From NCBI RefSeq assembly GCF_017654485.1, contig NZ_CP061091.1, forward strand, positions 819,501 through 883,500: a stretch of DNA of 64,000 nucleotides. The letters run 5' to 3'. Made by a program: the position numbers and the translations under genes. A model generated the notes under the pieces. It did not search any database and was not told the DNA's origin. It saw nothing but the letters and a program-made list of their open reading frames with translations. The stretch is from Roseomonas marmotae (GTDB taxonomy: Bacteria > Pseudomonadota > Alphaproteobacteria > Acetobacterales > Acetobacteraceae). This document shows positions 8,797 through 17,377 of the stretch, one piece after another; positions within the stretch are counted from its first letter, which is position 1; each line of letters starts with the position of its first letter.

Positions 8797-9564
8797 ATGG
8801 ATCTGGATATTGCGGGACTTCGTGTCCTGGTCACCGCCGGCGCCGCGGGCATCGGCCGTGGCATTGTCGAGGCCTTCCATGCAGAGGGCGCGCGGGTCTT
8901 CACCTGCGACCTGGACGCCGCCGGACTGAAGACGTTGCCACCGGAAGTGGGCCACCGCGTGGCGGATGTGGCCGACCGCGCCCAGGTAGGTGCGCTGTTC
9001 GAGGATGCGGTCGCGCATCTCGGCGGTCTGGACGTGTTGGTGAACAATGCCGGCATCGCCGGCCCGACCGGCAAGGTGGAGGAGATCGCGCCCGAGGACT
9101 GGGACCGCTGCCTGGAGGTCTGCCTGACCAGCCAGTTCAACTGCGCCCGGCTGGCGGTGCCGCATCTGCGCGCCAGCGGCAATCCCTCGATCGTCAATCT
9201 TTCTTCTGCCGCCGGGAAATTCGGCTTCGCGCTGCGCAGCCCCTATTCCGCCGCCAAATGGGGCGTGATCGGCTTTACCAAGTCCCTGGCGATCGAGCTG
9301 GGCGACGCCGGCATCCGCGTCAACGCCATCCTGCCGGGGCTGGTGGCCGGCGACCGGCAGCGGCGGGTGCTGGAAGCCAAGGCGCAGCAGCGCGGCCTTT
9401 CCTTCGCCGAGGTGGAAAGTGCTGCCTTCTCCTATACCTCCATCAAGGATTACGTGACGCCGCAGCAACTGGCGGATCAGATCCTGTTCCTCTGCAGCCC
9501 GCGTGGCCGCACCATCTCCGGCCAGGCCATCTCCATCGATGGCGACATGCGGATGCTGGCCTGA
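8797..9564 (+). CDS. Short-chain dehydrogenase/reductase (SDR)
   Basis: 255-residue classical SDR with NAD(P)-binding motif TAGAAGIGRG, NNAG motif, catalytic Ser in NLSSAAGK and the YSAAK pair, ending with the usual SIDGDM strand. The start is the ATG at 8797, preceded by a clear GGAGG (8782-8786). It lies 26 bases after the GntR gene and is probably co-transcribed with it. It may serve the same catabolic pathway as the divergent operon. The substrate cannot be told from sequence. Confidence 0.92.
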   Translation: MDLDIAGLRVLVTAGAAGIGRGIVEAFHAEGARVFTCDLDAAGLKTLPPEVGHRVADVADRAQVGALFEDAVAHLGGLDVLVNNAGIAGPTGKVEEIAPEDWDRCLEVCLTSQFNCARLAVPHLRASGNPSIVNLSSAAGKFGFALRSPYSAAKWGVIGFTKSLAIELGDAGIRVNAILPGLVAGDRQRRVLEAKAQQRGLSFAEVESAAFSYTSIKDYVTPQQLADQILFLCSPRGRTISGQAISIDGDMRMLA

Positions 9565-9742
9565 TCTGGCTGGGGTTCTTTCGGCTCCGGCCGGCTTTTC
9601 CTGGCCGGCGCGCGACGCGCGGTTGGCCTCCATGGCTTTGGCTGAAGCCGCACCGCCCGGCTGGATGCGACCATTTCCCGGCGGGGGCCCAGAACCGCCC
9701 GCGGGAGGAGGAGCGCCGGCGCTGAAGCGGGCGCTCCAGCCC

Positions 9743-10357
9743 TCAATCCGCCGGATGCCGCCTGCGCCGCCGCATCGCTACCAGGCCGGCCAGCCCCGCG
9801 CCGAAGAGCGCGAGGCTCATGGGCTCAGGCACCTCATACGGCCCGCTTGGGCGCCGGGCGATGGTCAGGTGCTCGACATCGTCAGGCCTGCCGTGGTTGT
9901 CGAAGAACGGCGAGTTCCAGCGGCCGTTCTCGAACATCTCATTCATCAGGAAGGCTGTCAGGGCATTGTCTGCCTTTGACTTGAACACCATGACGTAGTC
10001 GAACAGGCCGAATTCGGGGCTCCTGATCCTCCATGTGCCGTCAACGCCCGTGGAATTGTCGTTCGTCAGCATCATCTGGGTATTGGTCTCCCAGTCATCG
10101 AAGCCGAAGAAGGCGGTGGAATTGATGCGGGGGATATTCGCCTTCAGTTCCGTGGCGTTGGTGGAGGTCAGGGTCTGGCAGGCGCTGGCGGCGGTGATCA
10201 CGCCGGGCTTGGCCGGACCGTCATAGACCAGAGCCGCTCCATTGACGACCCAGCTGGCCGGGCAGGATGTCAGGGCCAGGGCGGCCTGTGTTGATGATAA
10301 TGGGGCTGTGCTGCTGATCAGAATTCCAGCGAGCAGAGCTGATGCTTTCCAATGCAT
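9743..10357 (-). CDS. PEP-CTERM sorting-domain protein
   Basis: 204-residue exported protein. It has an N-terminal signal peptide (MHWKASALLAGILISS then TQAALA) and a C-terminal sorting signal: VPEPMSLALFGAGLAGLVAM, then an arginine cluster. This is the PEP-CTERM tripartite signal handled by an exosortase in EPS-producing bacteria. The body has no recognised domain; it contains two cysteines early (TSC, SAC) and a FGFDDWETNTQ stretch. The ATG at 10357 is chosen because AGGAGCG precedes it. No exosortase or EPS genes are in the window. It stands alone between an SDR and the T2SS arm. Confidence 0.88.
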   Translation of the reverse strand: MHWKASALLAGILISSTAPLSSTQAALALTSCPASWVVNGAALVYDGPAKPGVITAASACQTLTSTNATELKANIPRINSTAFFGFDDWETNTQMMLTNDNSTGVDGTWRIRSPEFGLFDYVMVFKSKADNALTAFLMNEMFENGRWNSPFFDNHGRPDDVEHLTIARRPSGPYEVPEPMSLALFGAGLAGLVAMRRRRRHPAD

Positions 10358-10552
10358 CGGAATCGCTCCTGATACGGAATGGCAAGAACAGAAGAGCATG
10401 CATCATATCGACTTATCAACGAGTAGAATTGGCTTTGCGGCTGATTTTGTAAGGATTTTGTGGGAATTTCTGTATTGAGTGGAAGGTCCATGACAGATGG
10501 ACTGTCGGATCAGGACAGTATCGATCCTCAAAGCCGCCTTGAGACAGCTTGG

Positions 10553-11392
10553 CTATTGTGATGGGCGGGATGCGGCATCCCATTCCAGTACGCGGCCGGG
10601 CATGCCCTTCCAGGCGGTGGCGTGGATGACGGCCGTCACATAGGCGTCCACCATGCCTCGGCGCGCATGGGCCGTGATCCGCAGGATCATGCGCCGCCCT
10701 GCGCCGGATTGTGCCGGGGCAGGGGTGCGGAAGCCGTCCTGCCGCAAAGGCGCCAGCCCCTGATCCTGCATGAACTGCGCCAGGATGGTCTGGGTCAGAG
10801 GCGGCGCCGAGAGGCGGGCGGGCCAGGGGTTGCCGGTATGCACGGTCATGCCGTCCCGCAACCGTTCCGCCAGCGCCATGCCTACGCCCGGGACGGAACC
10901 GATATCGCCGGCGGTGCGGAAGCGGGCGCGGTTCTGCGAATCATTCATGGAACCGACTTGGCGGATACGAAGCCCGGTATTCGGGTCGCGCCACTCCACC
11001 ACCCTTGCCGCCAGCGCCGCCGCATCCTGCTCCGCCACGCCGGCGACACGGAACATGGCGGTCAGAAGAGGCTCCGGCGCCGCATTGATATCCAGGCGGC
11101 CATCCTCGTCCGTGGCCTGGACTGCAACCTGGCTACCGCCAAGTTCCAGGCGGAAGCTGGCCTGCGGCGGGCGCAGGCCAGGGTCGAGCGTCGCCATTCG
11201 ATGCGCGGCGAACCAGACGCCGCTTTCGGCCGCGCTGCGGGCCTGTGCCAGATCGGCCTCGATCTGCGCCGCGCCCGCGCCATGGGCGGCCAGCCGCAAA
11301 GCGACCGTTCCCAGCACGCCGATCAGCAGCGCGATCCAGAGCGCGAAGACGAGCGCCGACCCTCTGCGACTAACGGAGAGGGGGCGTCGCAT
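10553..11392 (-). CDS. gspK: Type II secretion minor pseudopilin GspK
   Basis: 279-residue T2SS minor pseudopilin that caps the pseudopilus tip with GspI and GspJ. The N-terminus RRGSALVFALWIALLIGVLG is a short basic leader, a Gly cleavage point and a hydrophobic helix. As in GspK proteins generally, it lacks the Glu at position +5. The large periplasmic domain includes GRLDINAAPEPLL, the typical GspK 'DxN' region, followed by helix-hairpin-like segments. The ATG at 11392 overlaps the end of gspD by 23 bases. It is the last gene of the minus-strand T2SS arm. Confidence 0.9.
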   Translation of the reverse strand: MRRPLSVSRRGSALVFALWIALLIGVLGTVALRLAAHGAGAAQIEADLAQARSAAESGVWFAAHRMATLDPGLRPPQASFRLELGGSQVAVQATDEDGRLDINAAPEPLLTAMFRVAGVAEQDAAALAARVVEWRDPNTGLRIRQVGSMNDSQNRARFRTAGDIGSVPGVGMALAERLRDGMTVHTGNPWPARLSAPPLTQTILAQFMQDQGLAPLRQDGFRTPAPAQSGAGRRMILRITAHARRGMVDAYVTAVIHATAWKGMPGRVLEWDAASRPSQ

Positions 11393-13628
11393 TGTGGCGG
11401 ACCGCGCGCCTCTCCTCACGAGGCGCCATGTTGAGCATGCGCAGCCGCAGTTCCTCCGTCGAGCGGCGCAGTTCCTCGGTATTCTGCACGACGCGGGGCG
11501 TGAGCAGCACCAGCAACTCGGTCCGGCGCCGGTCACGGCTCCTGACACCCGTCAGCTCGCGCAGCACGGGGATATTGACGAGGAAGGGAATGCCCGAGCG
11601 CGTCTCGGAATCCGCTTCCCGGATCAGCCCGCCCAGGGCCACCGTCTCCCCCGAGGGGACCGATACCACGGTCCGCAGGCGGCGCTGCTGGATGGTGGGG
11701 CTGTCGATGCCACTTGTCGTTGTCTGCACGGCGTCGGAGACATCCTGGTCGACATCGAGCAGCACGCCGCCGACGGAATTCACCCGTGGGGTCACGTCCA
11801 GCGCCACGCCGGTATCGCGCATGGTCACGGAATTGACGATGCGGTCGTCGCCTTCGGTGCCGGTGGCCTGCTGCGTCACGATCGGCACGGAATCACCGAC
11901 GCGCAGCCGCGCCGTCTGGTTGGACAGCACCATGACCTGTGGAGAGGAGATGACGCGCACATCCGTCAGGCTCGCCAGCGCCTGCAGCACCGTGCCCGCG
12001 TCGGCGCCGCCGGAATAGAGGATGTTGAAGCCGGGAAAGAGCGGTGCCGGCGTGCCGGCGGCATTGTTCGCGAGGTTGAAGCTGAAGCGGCCGGAGCGGA
12101 AGAACCAGGAAAGGCCGTATTCCAGTCCCTGGTTCAGCGTCACTTCTGCGATCACCGCGTCGATGGCGACCTGGCTGGGCGGGCGGTCCAGCACCAGCAC
12201 GGCGCGCTCCACCAACCGCCAGTCGGACTGGCTGGCATAGACGATCAGCGCGTTCTGCGTCTCATCGGCCACGATGCGGATCGGCGCGACCGGCAGCCCG
12301 GCGGCGGCCCCACCACCACCGCCTTCCGGCGGAAAAGGCGAGGAGAGGCCGGGGATGGCCGGAGCCCCTGCCGGCATACCGCCGCTGCCAGCCCCACCTG
12401 CCGCGCCCGCGCCGCCGCCGCCCTGGGCAGCCTGGATCGTGGCGCTGCCTGTGCCGCCCACCGGCGCATCCATGATGGGCGAAATGGCACCCGCCGCCAT
12501 CTGCACGCCGGGCTGCCCCGGCGCGAGCAGGGAGCCGCCTTCCGCGCCACGGCCGCCCCCCTGCAGCAATTGCCGCAAGGTCGTCGCCAGGTCCGTCGCG
12601 CGCACATACTGCACATGGTGGACGAAAAGCTGCGGCGTATTGCCCAGGCCGGCCGCGTCCAGGTTGCGGACCCAGCGGCGCACGCGTTCCAGCTGCTGCG
12701 GCTGGGATGCCATGATCAGCACCGCATTCATCCGCGCCACCGGCATGACGCGCAGCGCCTCCCGCCCATTGCTCTCGCCGCCGAAAAGGGCGGTCAGTTC
12801 CTGCGCCACCGTCGCGGCGGGCGCGGAATCGAGCGGCAGCAGCGCGATGGACTGGTTCCGGATCCAGCCGACATCGAAGCTCTGCGCGGTTTCCAGCAGC
12901 GTCGCCAGCTGCGGGCCGGTGCCTGCCAGCAGCAGGATGTTGCGCGCCTCATCCGCGGTGATGGAGCCGCCGCGCGGCGCCAGGGGTTGCAGCACCCGTT
13001 GCAGGTCGGCTGCGCGGGCATGGGTGAGGGGCAGCGCCACGATGCCGAAGCCAGGCCCGGCGCGGACACCCGACATGCCCAGGCTGACCGGTGGGCCGGA
13101 TTGCAGGGCAGCTTCCAGCGGCACGACCCGGTAGCCCGTGGGGCCACGCAGCAGCGCGGCGCCATTCGCCTCCAGCGCCGCTTCCAGCAGGGAAAGCGCC
13201 GCGGCCTCCGGCACCGGGCGCTGCGTCTGCAAGGTGATGCTGCCTGTCACGCGCGGGTCGATGGTATAGTCCAGCCGCAGCAGGTCACCCAGCACCGCCT
13301 GCACGGCCTGCGCCAGCCCGGCATCCACGAAGTTCAGCGTGACTGTCCCGGTGCCGGAGGAGACGGCGCCTGAAGGCGCTGTCAGCTGCGCCGGGCCGCG
13401 CGGCTGCGTGCCGGAGTCGATCACCGTCGGCCGGGCGAAGGTCGGTCCCGCAGCCGTCGCGGCTGTCATGGTGGCGCCGGTCGCGGCGGACTGGTAGGCG
13501 GGCGGGCGCTGCCCTGCCTGCTGCAGGCGGCGCATGGCATCGTCGAAGGCGGTGCCACCCCGCAGTTCGGGTTCCTTGCAGGCCCCCAGTGCCAGGGTGG
13601 TCGCCAGTGTCAGGATCAGCTTCTTCAC
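11370..13628 (-). CDS. gspD: Type II secretion outer-membrane secretin GspD
   Basis: 752-residue secretin forming the outer-membrane channel. The lipoprotein signal has lipobox LGAC, so the secretin is probably acylated. Periplasmic N-domains follow, and the C-terminal secretin domain contains VPSGETVALGGLIREADS and ELLVLLTPRVV. A long Gly/Ala/Pro-rich insertion lies around residues 385-440 between N-domains. The start overlaps the gspF stop by four bases (ATGA). Co-transcribed with gspE, gspF and gspK. Confidence 0.95.
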   Translation of the reverse strand: MKKLILTLATTLALGACKEPELRGGTAFDDAMRRLQQAGQRPPAYQSAATGATMTAATAAGPTFARPTVIDSGTQPRGPAQLTAPSGAVSSGTGTVTLNFVDAGLAQAVQAVLGDLLRLDYTIDPRVTGSITLQTQRPVPEAAALSLLEAALEANGAALLRGPTGYRVVPLEAALQSGPPVSLGMSGVRAGPGFGIVALPLTHARAADLQRVLQPLAPRGGSITADEARNILLLAGTGPQLATLLETAQSFDVGWIRNQSIALLPLDSAPAATVAQELTALFGGESNGREALRVMPVARMNAVLIMASQPQQLERVRRWVRNLDAAGLGNTPQLFVHHVQYVRATDLATTLRQLLQGGGRGAEGGSLLAPGQPGVQMAAGAISPIMDAPVGGTGSATIQAAQGGGGAGAAGGAGSGGMPAGAPAIPGLSSPFPPEGGGGGAAAGLPVAPIRIVADETQNALIVYASQSDWRLVERAVLVLDRPPSQVAIDAVIAEVTLNQGLEYGLSWFFRSGRFSFNLANNAAGTPAPLFPGFNILYSGGADAGTVLQALASLTDVRVISSPQVMVLSNQTARLRVGDSVPIVTQQATGTEGDDRIVNSVTMRDTGVALDVTPRVNSVGGVLLDVDQDVSDAVQTTTSGIDSPTIQQRRLRTVVSVPSGETVALGGLIREADSETRSGIPFLVNIPVLRELTGVRSRDRRRTELLVLLTPRVVQNTEELRRSTEELRLRMLNMAPREERRAVRHNATPPLR

Positions 13629-14857
13629 GGGCCACCGAGGGCGGCGGAATTCGCGCCGAGAATGGCATTCAGCGTGGTGAGCACCATGCCTGCAACAAGA
13701 CCTCCGAGGATCAGGGTAATGCCGGGGACGAGCAGGACGAGGAGGCGCTCCGTCGCGCGCTCGGCCTCCTCCTCATGGATGACGGCGACCTCCTCCAGCA
13801 TCTCGCGCAGGCGTCCGCCTTCCTCGCCGATGCCGATGAGGGTGATGGCCAGGCGCGGCAGCACCGCCTCCCGCGCCAGGGCGGCGGCGAAGCCGGCACC
13901 GGCGGAGAGGTGCTGGCCCGCGCGCTTCAGCCCGGCGGCCATGGCGGCATTGCCGGCGGCGGCGCCCGCGTGTTGCAGCGCCTCCGTCAGCGGCACGCCG
14001 GCGCTGAGCAGGACGCCCAGCAGCCGCGTGAAGCGGGCGGTGGCGGCGCGCCAGGCGAGGGGGCCGATCAGCGGCAGGCGCAGCAGCCGCGTGTCCCGCC
14101 AGTGCCGCCCCTCGCTGGAGGAGAGGGCGCGCAGCGCCAGCAGCCCGAGGCCGAGCAGGATGGCAAAGCCGAGGGCGCCCCATTCCCGCAGCCAGGCCGA
14201 GGCGTCCAGCATGAAGCGCGTGGAGGCCGGCAACTGCCCGCCCGCCGCCGAGAACAGCGGCTCCAGCGCCGGCAGCACCACCGTGACCAGCACCGCCATC
14301 ACCGCCAGGGAGAGCGCCAGCACCACCGCCGGATAGACCAGGCTGGCGCGGATGCGCTCGGCGATGCGTTCCAGCCGCAGGGTCTCGGTCGCCAGCCGGT
14401 CGAGCACCGCCGGCAGCTTGCCGGTGCCCTCGGCGGTGGCGACGGCGGCGCCGTACCAGCCCGGAAAGGCCTGCGGCCGCGCCGCCACGGCCACCGAGAG
14501 CGGGGTGCCCGTGCGGATGGTGTCATGCAGCCCCTGCAGGATGCGCCGGGGCGCCGTGGCGGCTTCCGACCCCGCCAGGGCCTCCAGCGCCAGATCGAGC
14601 TGCAGGCCCGCCGAGAGCAGCAGGCTGAGCCCGCGTGTCAGCCGCGCCAGCTCCCGCGGGCGCAGCCGCAGGTCGCCGGCCATGCGGAAGCCGGCGATGG
14701 CGGAACCCTCGCCGGCCGGGCGCACCTCCATGGGCAGGTGGCCGCTCTCCTGCAGGCGCCGGGCGGCGGCACGCTGGTCCTCGGCCTCCACCCGGCCGCG
14801 CAGGGTGCGGCCGTCCGGGGCGATGGCGACATAGTCGAAGGAGTGCAGGGCAGCCAT
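13625..14857 (-). CDS. gspF: Type II secretion inner-membrane platform protein GspF
   Basis: 410-residue polytopic platform protein. The N-terminal region FDYVAIAPDGRTLRGRVEAE is characteristic of GspF. Two T2SSF domains follow, with about three membrane segments (near residues 165-190, 220-245 and 375-400). GspF couples the GspE ATPase to pseudopilus assembly. It lies three bases after gspE and overlaps gspD by four bases. Confidence 0.95.
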   Translation of the reverse strand: MAALHSFDYVAIAPDGRTLRGRVEAEDQRAAARRLQESGHLPMEVRPAGEGSAIAGFRMAGDLRLRPRELARLTRGLSLLLSAGLQLDLALEALAGSEAATAPRRILQGLHDTIRTGTPLSVAVAARPQAFPGWYGAAVATAEGTGKLPAVLDRLATETLRLERIAERIRASLVYPAVVLALSLAVMAVLVTVVLPALEPLFSAAGGQLPASTRFMLDASAWLREWGALGFAILLGLGLLALRALSSSEGRHWRDTRLLRLPLIGPLAWRAATARFTRLLGVLLSAGVPLTEALQHAGAAAGNAAMAAGLKRAGQHLSAGAGFAAALAREAVLPRLAITLIGIGEEGGRLREMLEEVAVIHEEEAERATERLLVLLVPGITLILGGLVAGMVLTTLNAILGANSAALGGP

Positions 14858-14860
14858 CCG

Positions 14861-16567
14861 TCAGGCACCACCCACCACGCGCATGACCTCCTCGACCGAG
14901 GTGATGCCGGCCAGGGCCTTGCGAAGCCCGGCTTCCTGCAGGCTCGGCATGCCCTCGGCCGCCGCCGCCTCGGCCAGGGTGCCGGCATCGGCCCGGCGCA
15001 GCACCAGCCCGCGCAGGGCGGGGCTGAGATTCATGACCTGCATGACCGTGGTGCGGCCCCGGTATCCCGTCCCGCCGCAGCTGCCGCAGCCCTGGGGGCG
15101 GTAGAGCAGGATGGGGCGCGGCCCCGGGGACAGCCGGGCGAGGCCGAGGCTCTCCACCAGCGGAAGCGGTGCCTCGAAGCCCTCCCGGCAATGCGGGCAG
15201 AGGGTGCGGACCAGCCGCTGCGCCAGCACGCCGCGCAGCACGGAGGCGATCAGGTAATCCGGCACCCCCAGGTCCATCAGCCGCGTCACCGCCGAGGGGC
15301 CGTCATTGGTATGCAGCGTCGCCAGCACCAGGTGGCCGGTCAGCGCCGCCTGCACCGCCACTTCCGCCGTCTCGGGGTCGCGGATCTCGCCCACCAGCAT
15401 CACATCGGGGTCGTGGCGCAGCATGGCGCGCAGCGCATGAGGGAAGGTCAGGCCGATCTGCGGCCGCACCTGCACCTGGCTGACGCCATCGAGCCGGTAC
15501 TCCACCGGGTCCTCGATGGTGCAGACCTTCATCCGGCCGCGATCGAGCGAGCCCAGCGCGGCATAGAGCGTGGTGGTCTTGCCGCTGCCGGTGGGACCGG
15601 TGACCAGCACCATGCGGCTGGTCTGCGCCAGCAGTTCGCGCAGCGCCCCGATTTCCTCCGGCGCGAAGCCCAGCGCCTCGAAATCCAGCGCGACGGCGCC
15701 GCGGTCGAGGATGCGCAGCACCACGCCCTCGCCATCCAGGGCCGGGATGACGGAGACGCGCAGATCGACATCCCGCCCGCGCACGGCCAGCCGCATCCGC
15801 CCGTCCTGCGGCAGCCGGCGCTCCGCCACGTCGAGCCGCGCCATGATCTTGATGCGGGAGATGACGCCCGTGCCCAGCGCCGGCGCCACGATGCCGGTCT
15901 CCCGCAGCACGCCATCCACCCGGAAGCGGGTGCGCAGCCCGCTCTCGGTGGGCTCCAGATGGATGTCGGAGGCGCCGCTCTCCACGGCACCCAGGATCAT
16001 CGCGTTCACATGCCTGACGACCGGCGCCTCGCTGGCCTGGTCGCGCAGGCGCGCGGTGTCCTCGGGCGTGCCGGCGGTGGCGTCCAGCGCTACGGCGGGC
16101 GCGGGCGCCGCGGCCTCCTCCAGCCGTGCCAGCGCCGCCTCGATGGAGGCCGGGGTGGCGACCGCGACGGCGATGGTCAGGCCCGTGGCCAGGGCCGCCG
16201 CCTGCACAACGAAGGGGTCCAGGGGGTCAGCCAGGGCCAGCAGCAGCTCCTCGCCCTGCAACCGGGCCGGGAAGGCGTGGCTGCGGCGCAGGAAGCGCAG
16301 CGGCAGGCGGTCCAGCAGCGGCGCCTCCAGCGGCAATTCATCGCGCGATAGAAGGGGCAGGTCCAGCGCCTCGGCCGCCGTGGCCGCGAGGGCTTCCTCG
16401 CCGACCAGCCCGAGGGCAAGCAGGGCGGGGATGAGGGATTCATCGGCCGAGCGCCGCGCTTCCTCGGCCCGTGCCAGGGCGGGTGGGGTGAGGAGGTTGC
16501 GCTCCAGCAGCCGCTGCGTCAGGCGCTGTTCCGCCTGTGAAATCCCGGTGGTCAGAGCGGCATCCAC
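14861..16567 (-). CDS. gspE: Type II secretion ATPase GspE
   Basis: 568-residue cytoplasmic hexameric ATPase powering the T2SS. The N-terminal GspE/PilB domain is followed by the catalytic domain with Walker A GPTGSGKTTT near residue 330, Asp-box region EDPVEYRLDGVSQVQVR, Walker B VMLVGEIRDPETA and His-box LATLHTNDGPSA. A C-terminal zinc-binding module is visible (CPHC, then CGSCGGTGYRGR). It overlaps the start of the prepilin-peptidase frame by 16 bases and is followed by gspF after three bases. Confidence 0.96.
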   Translation of the reverse strand: MDAALTTGISQAEQRLTQRLLERNLLTPPALARAEEARRSADESLIPALLALGLVGEEALAATAAEALDLPLLSRDELPLEAPLLDRLPLRFLRRSHAFPARLQGEELLLALADPLDPFVVQAAALATGLTIAVAVATPASIEAALARLEEAAAPAPAVALDATAGTPEDTARLRDQASEAPVVRHVNAMILGAVESGASDIHLEPTESGLRTRFRVDGVLRETGIVAPALGTGVISRIKIMARLDVAERRLPQDGRMRLAVRGRDVDLRVSVIPALDGEGVVLRILDRGAVALDFEALGFAPEEIGALRELLAQTSRMVLVTGPTGSGKTTTLYAALGSLDRGRMKVCTIEDPVEYRLDGVSQVQVRPQIGLTFPHALRAMLRHDPDVMLVGEIRDPETAEVAVQAALTGHLVLATLHTNDGPSAVTRLMDLGVPDYLIASVLRGVLAQRLVRTLCPHCREGFEAPLPLVESLGLARLSPGPRPILLYRPQGCGSCGGTGYRGRTTVMQVMNLSPALRGLVLRRADAGTLAEAAAAEGMPSLQEAGLRKALAGITSVEEVMRVVGGA

Positions 16568-17109
16568 GATGGCGCACCTCCGGCCAGGATCCAGCTGACC
16601 CAGGCGGCAGCGGACAGCGCGGGCACGAAGGGGATTTCGGCGTCCTGAGCCAGACGCCGGTCCCGCAACCAGACCAGCAGCAGGGCCAGCGCGGCCGCGG
16701 CCGTGACCAGGGGGGCGAGCCCGCCCGGCCCCACCCAGGCCCCGGCCGCGCCCAGCATCCAGGCATCGCCGCGCCCGAGTCCGTCATGGCCGCGCAGCCG
16801 CCGGAAGACGCTTTCGATCAGCCGGAAGGCCAGGTAGCCCAGCGCCGCGCCGGCGGTGGCGGCCAGCAGCCGCTCCGGGCCCAGCAGGGCGGCGCTGGCG
16901 AGGCCCGCCAGCACGAGGGGCAGGACCAGCGCGGCATGGACCAGGCCGGAGCGCAGGTCGATCCAGCCGAGGGCCAGCAGCAGCGCGCCGAAGACGGCAG
17001 CGGCCGGCCAGGCGGCCGGCGGCAGCAGCGCCGCCAGGGGGGCGAGGAGCATCGCGCAGAGCAGGGGGATGGCCCGGCGCCCGGCATTCTGGCGGGAAAT
17101 GCTCAACAT
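16552..17109 (-). CDS. Short A24 prepilin peptidase-like protein
   Basis: 185-residue polytopic membrane protein, hydrophobic almost throughout. It carries the two aspartate regions expected of type IV prepilin peptidases: IDLRSGLV, and GLGRGDAWML in place of the usual GxGDxK. The N-terminal methyltransferase half of full-length GspO/PilD is absent, as in CpaA/TadV-type short enzymes. The basic residue after the second Asp is Trp here. The ATG at 17109 (MLSISRQ) is preferred; a longer upstream extension looks non-coding. Leading the minus-strand T2SS arm, it would process the pseudopilins encoded in the plus-strand arm. Confidence 0.78.
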   Translation of the reverse strand: MLSISRQNAGRRAIPLLCAMLLAPLAALLPPAAWPAAAVFGALLLALGWIDLRSGLVHAALVLPLVLAGLASAALLGPERLLAATAGAALGYLAFRLIESVFRRLRGHDGLGRGDAWMLGAAGAWVGPGGLAPLVTAAAALALLLVWLRDRRLAQDAEIPFVPALSAAAWVSWILAGGAPSWMPL

Positions 17110-17377
17110 GAAGCCATCACCCCTGCCTGGGTGGCGCCGCAGGAAAAGACAGGAACATGATGCCCGGCCATATGCATGGAGCAGTGCCTGACCATTGAAT
17201 CGCCCCGCAAGAGTGGGGGGCCGCCTCACCGAAGGCAAAGTAAATCGGAGCGGCCGGGGGAAGGCTTCCACGCGCCGCAAATCCTGGGCTGCGGCGAAAA
17301 AAGCTGAGATCATGGCTGTATTGTCCAGATAGTAAGCGACCGTCCGGCGGAGATCCGGGCGGCCGCCTCAGGCGCCG

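Noticed and set aside
9585-9607. CCGGCC/GGCCGG inverted repeat after the SDR gene as a terminator
   Set aside because: The stem is short, the loop is long and there is no following T-run.
13589-16351. A 920-residue plus-strand open frame over gspE and gspF
   Set aside because: Antisense shadow; gspE and gspF motifs on the minus strand are unambiguous.
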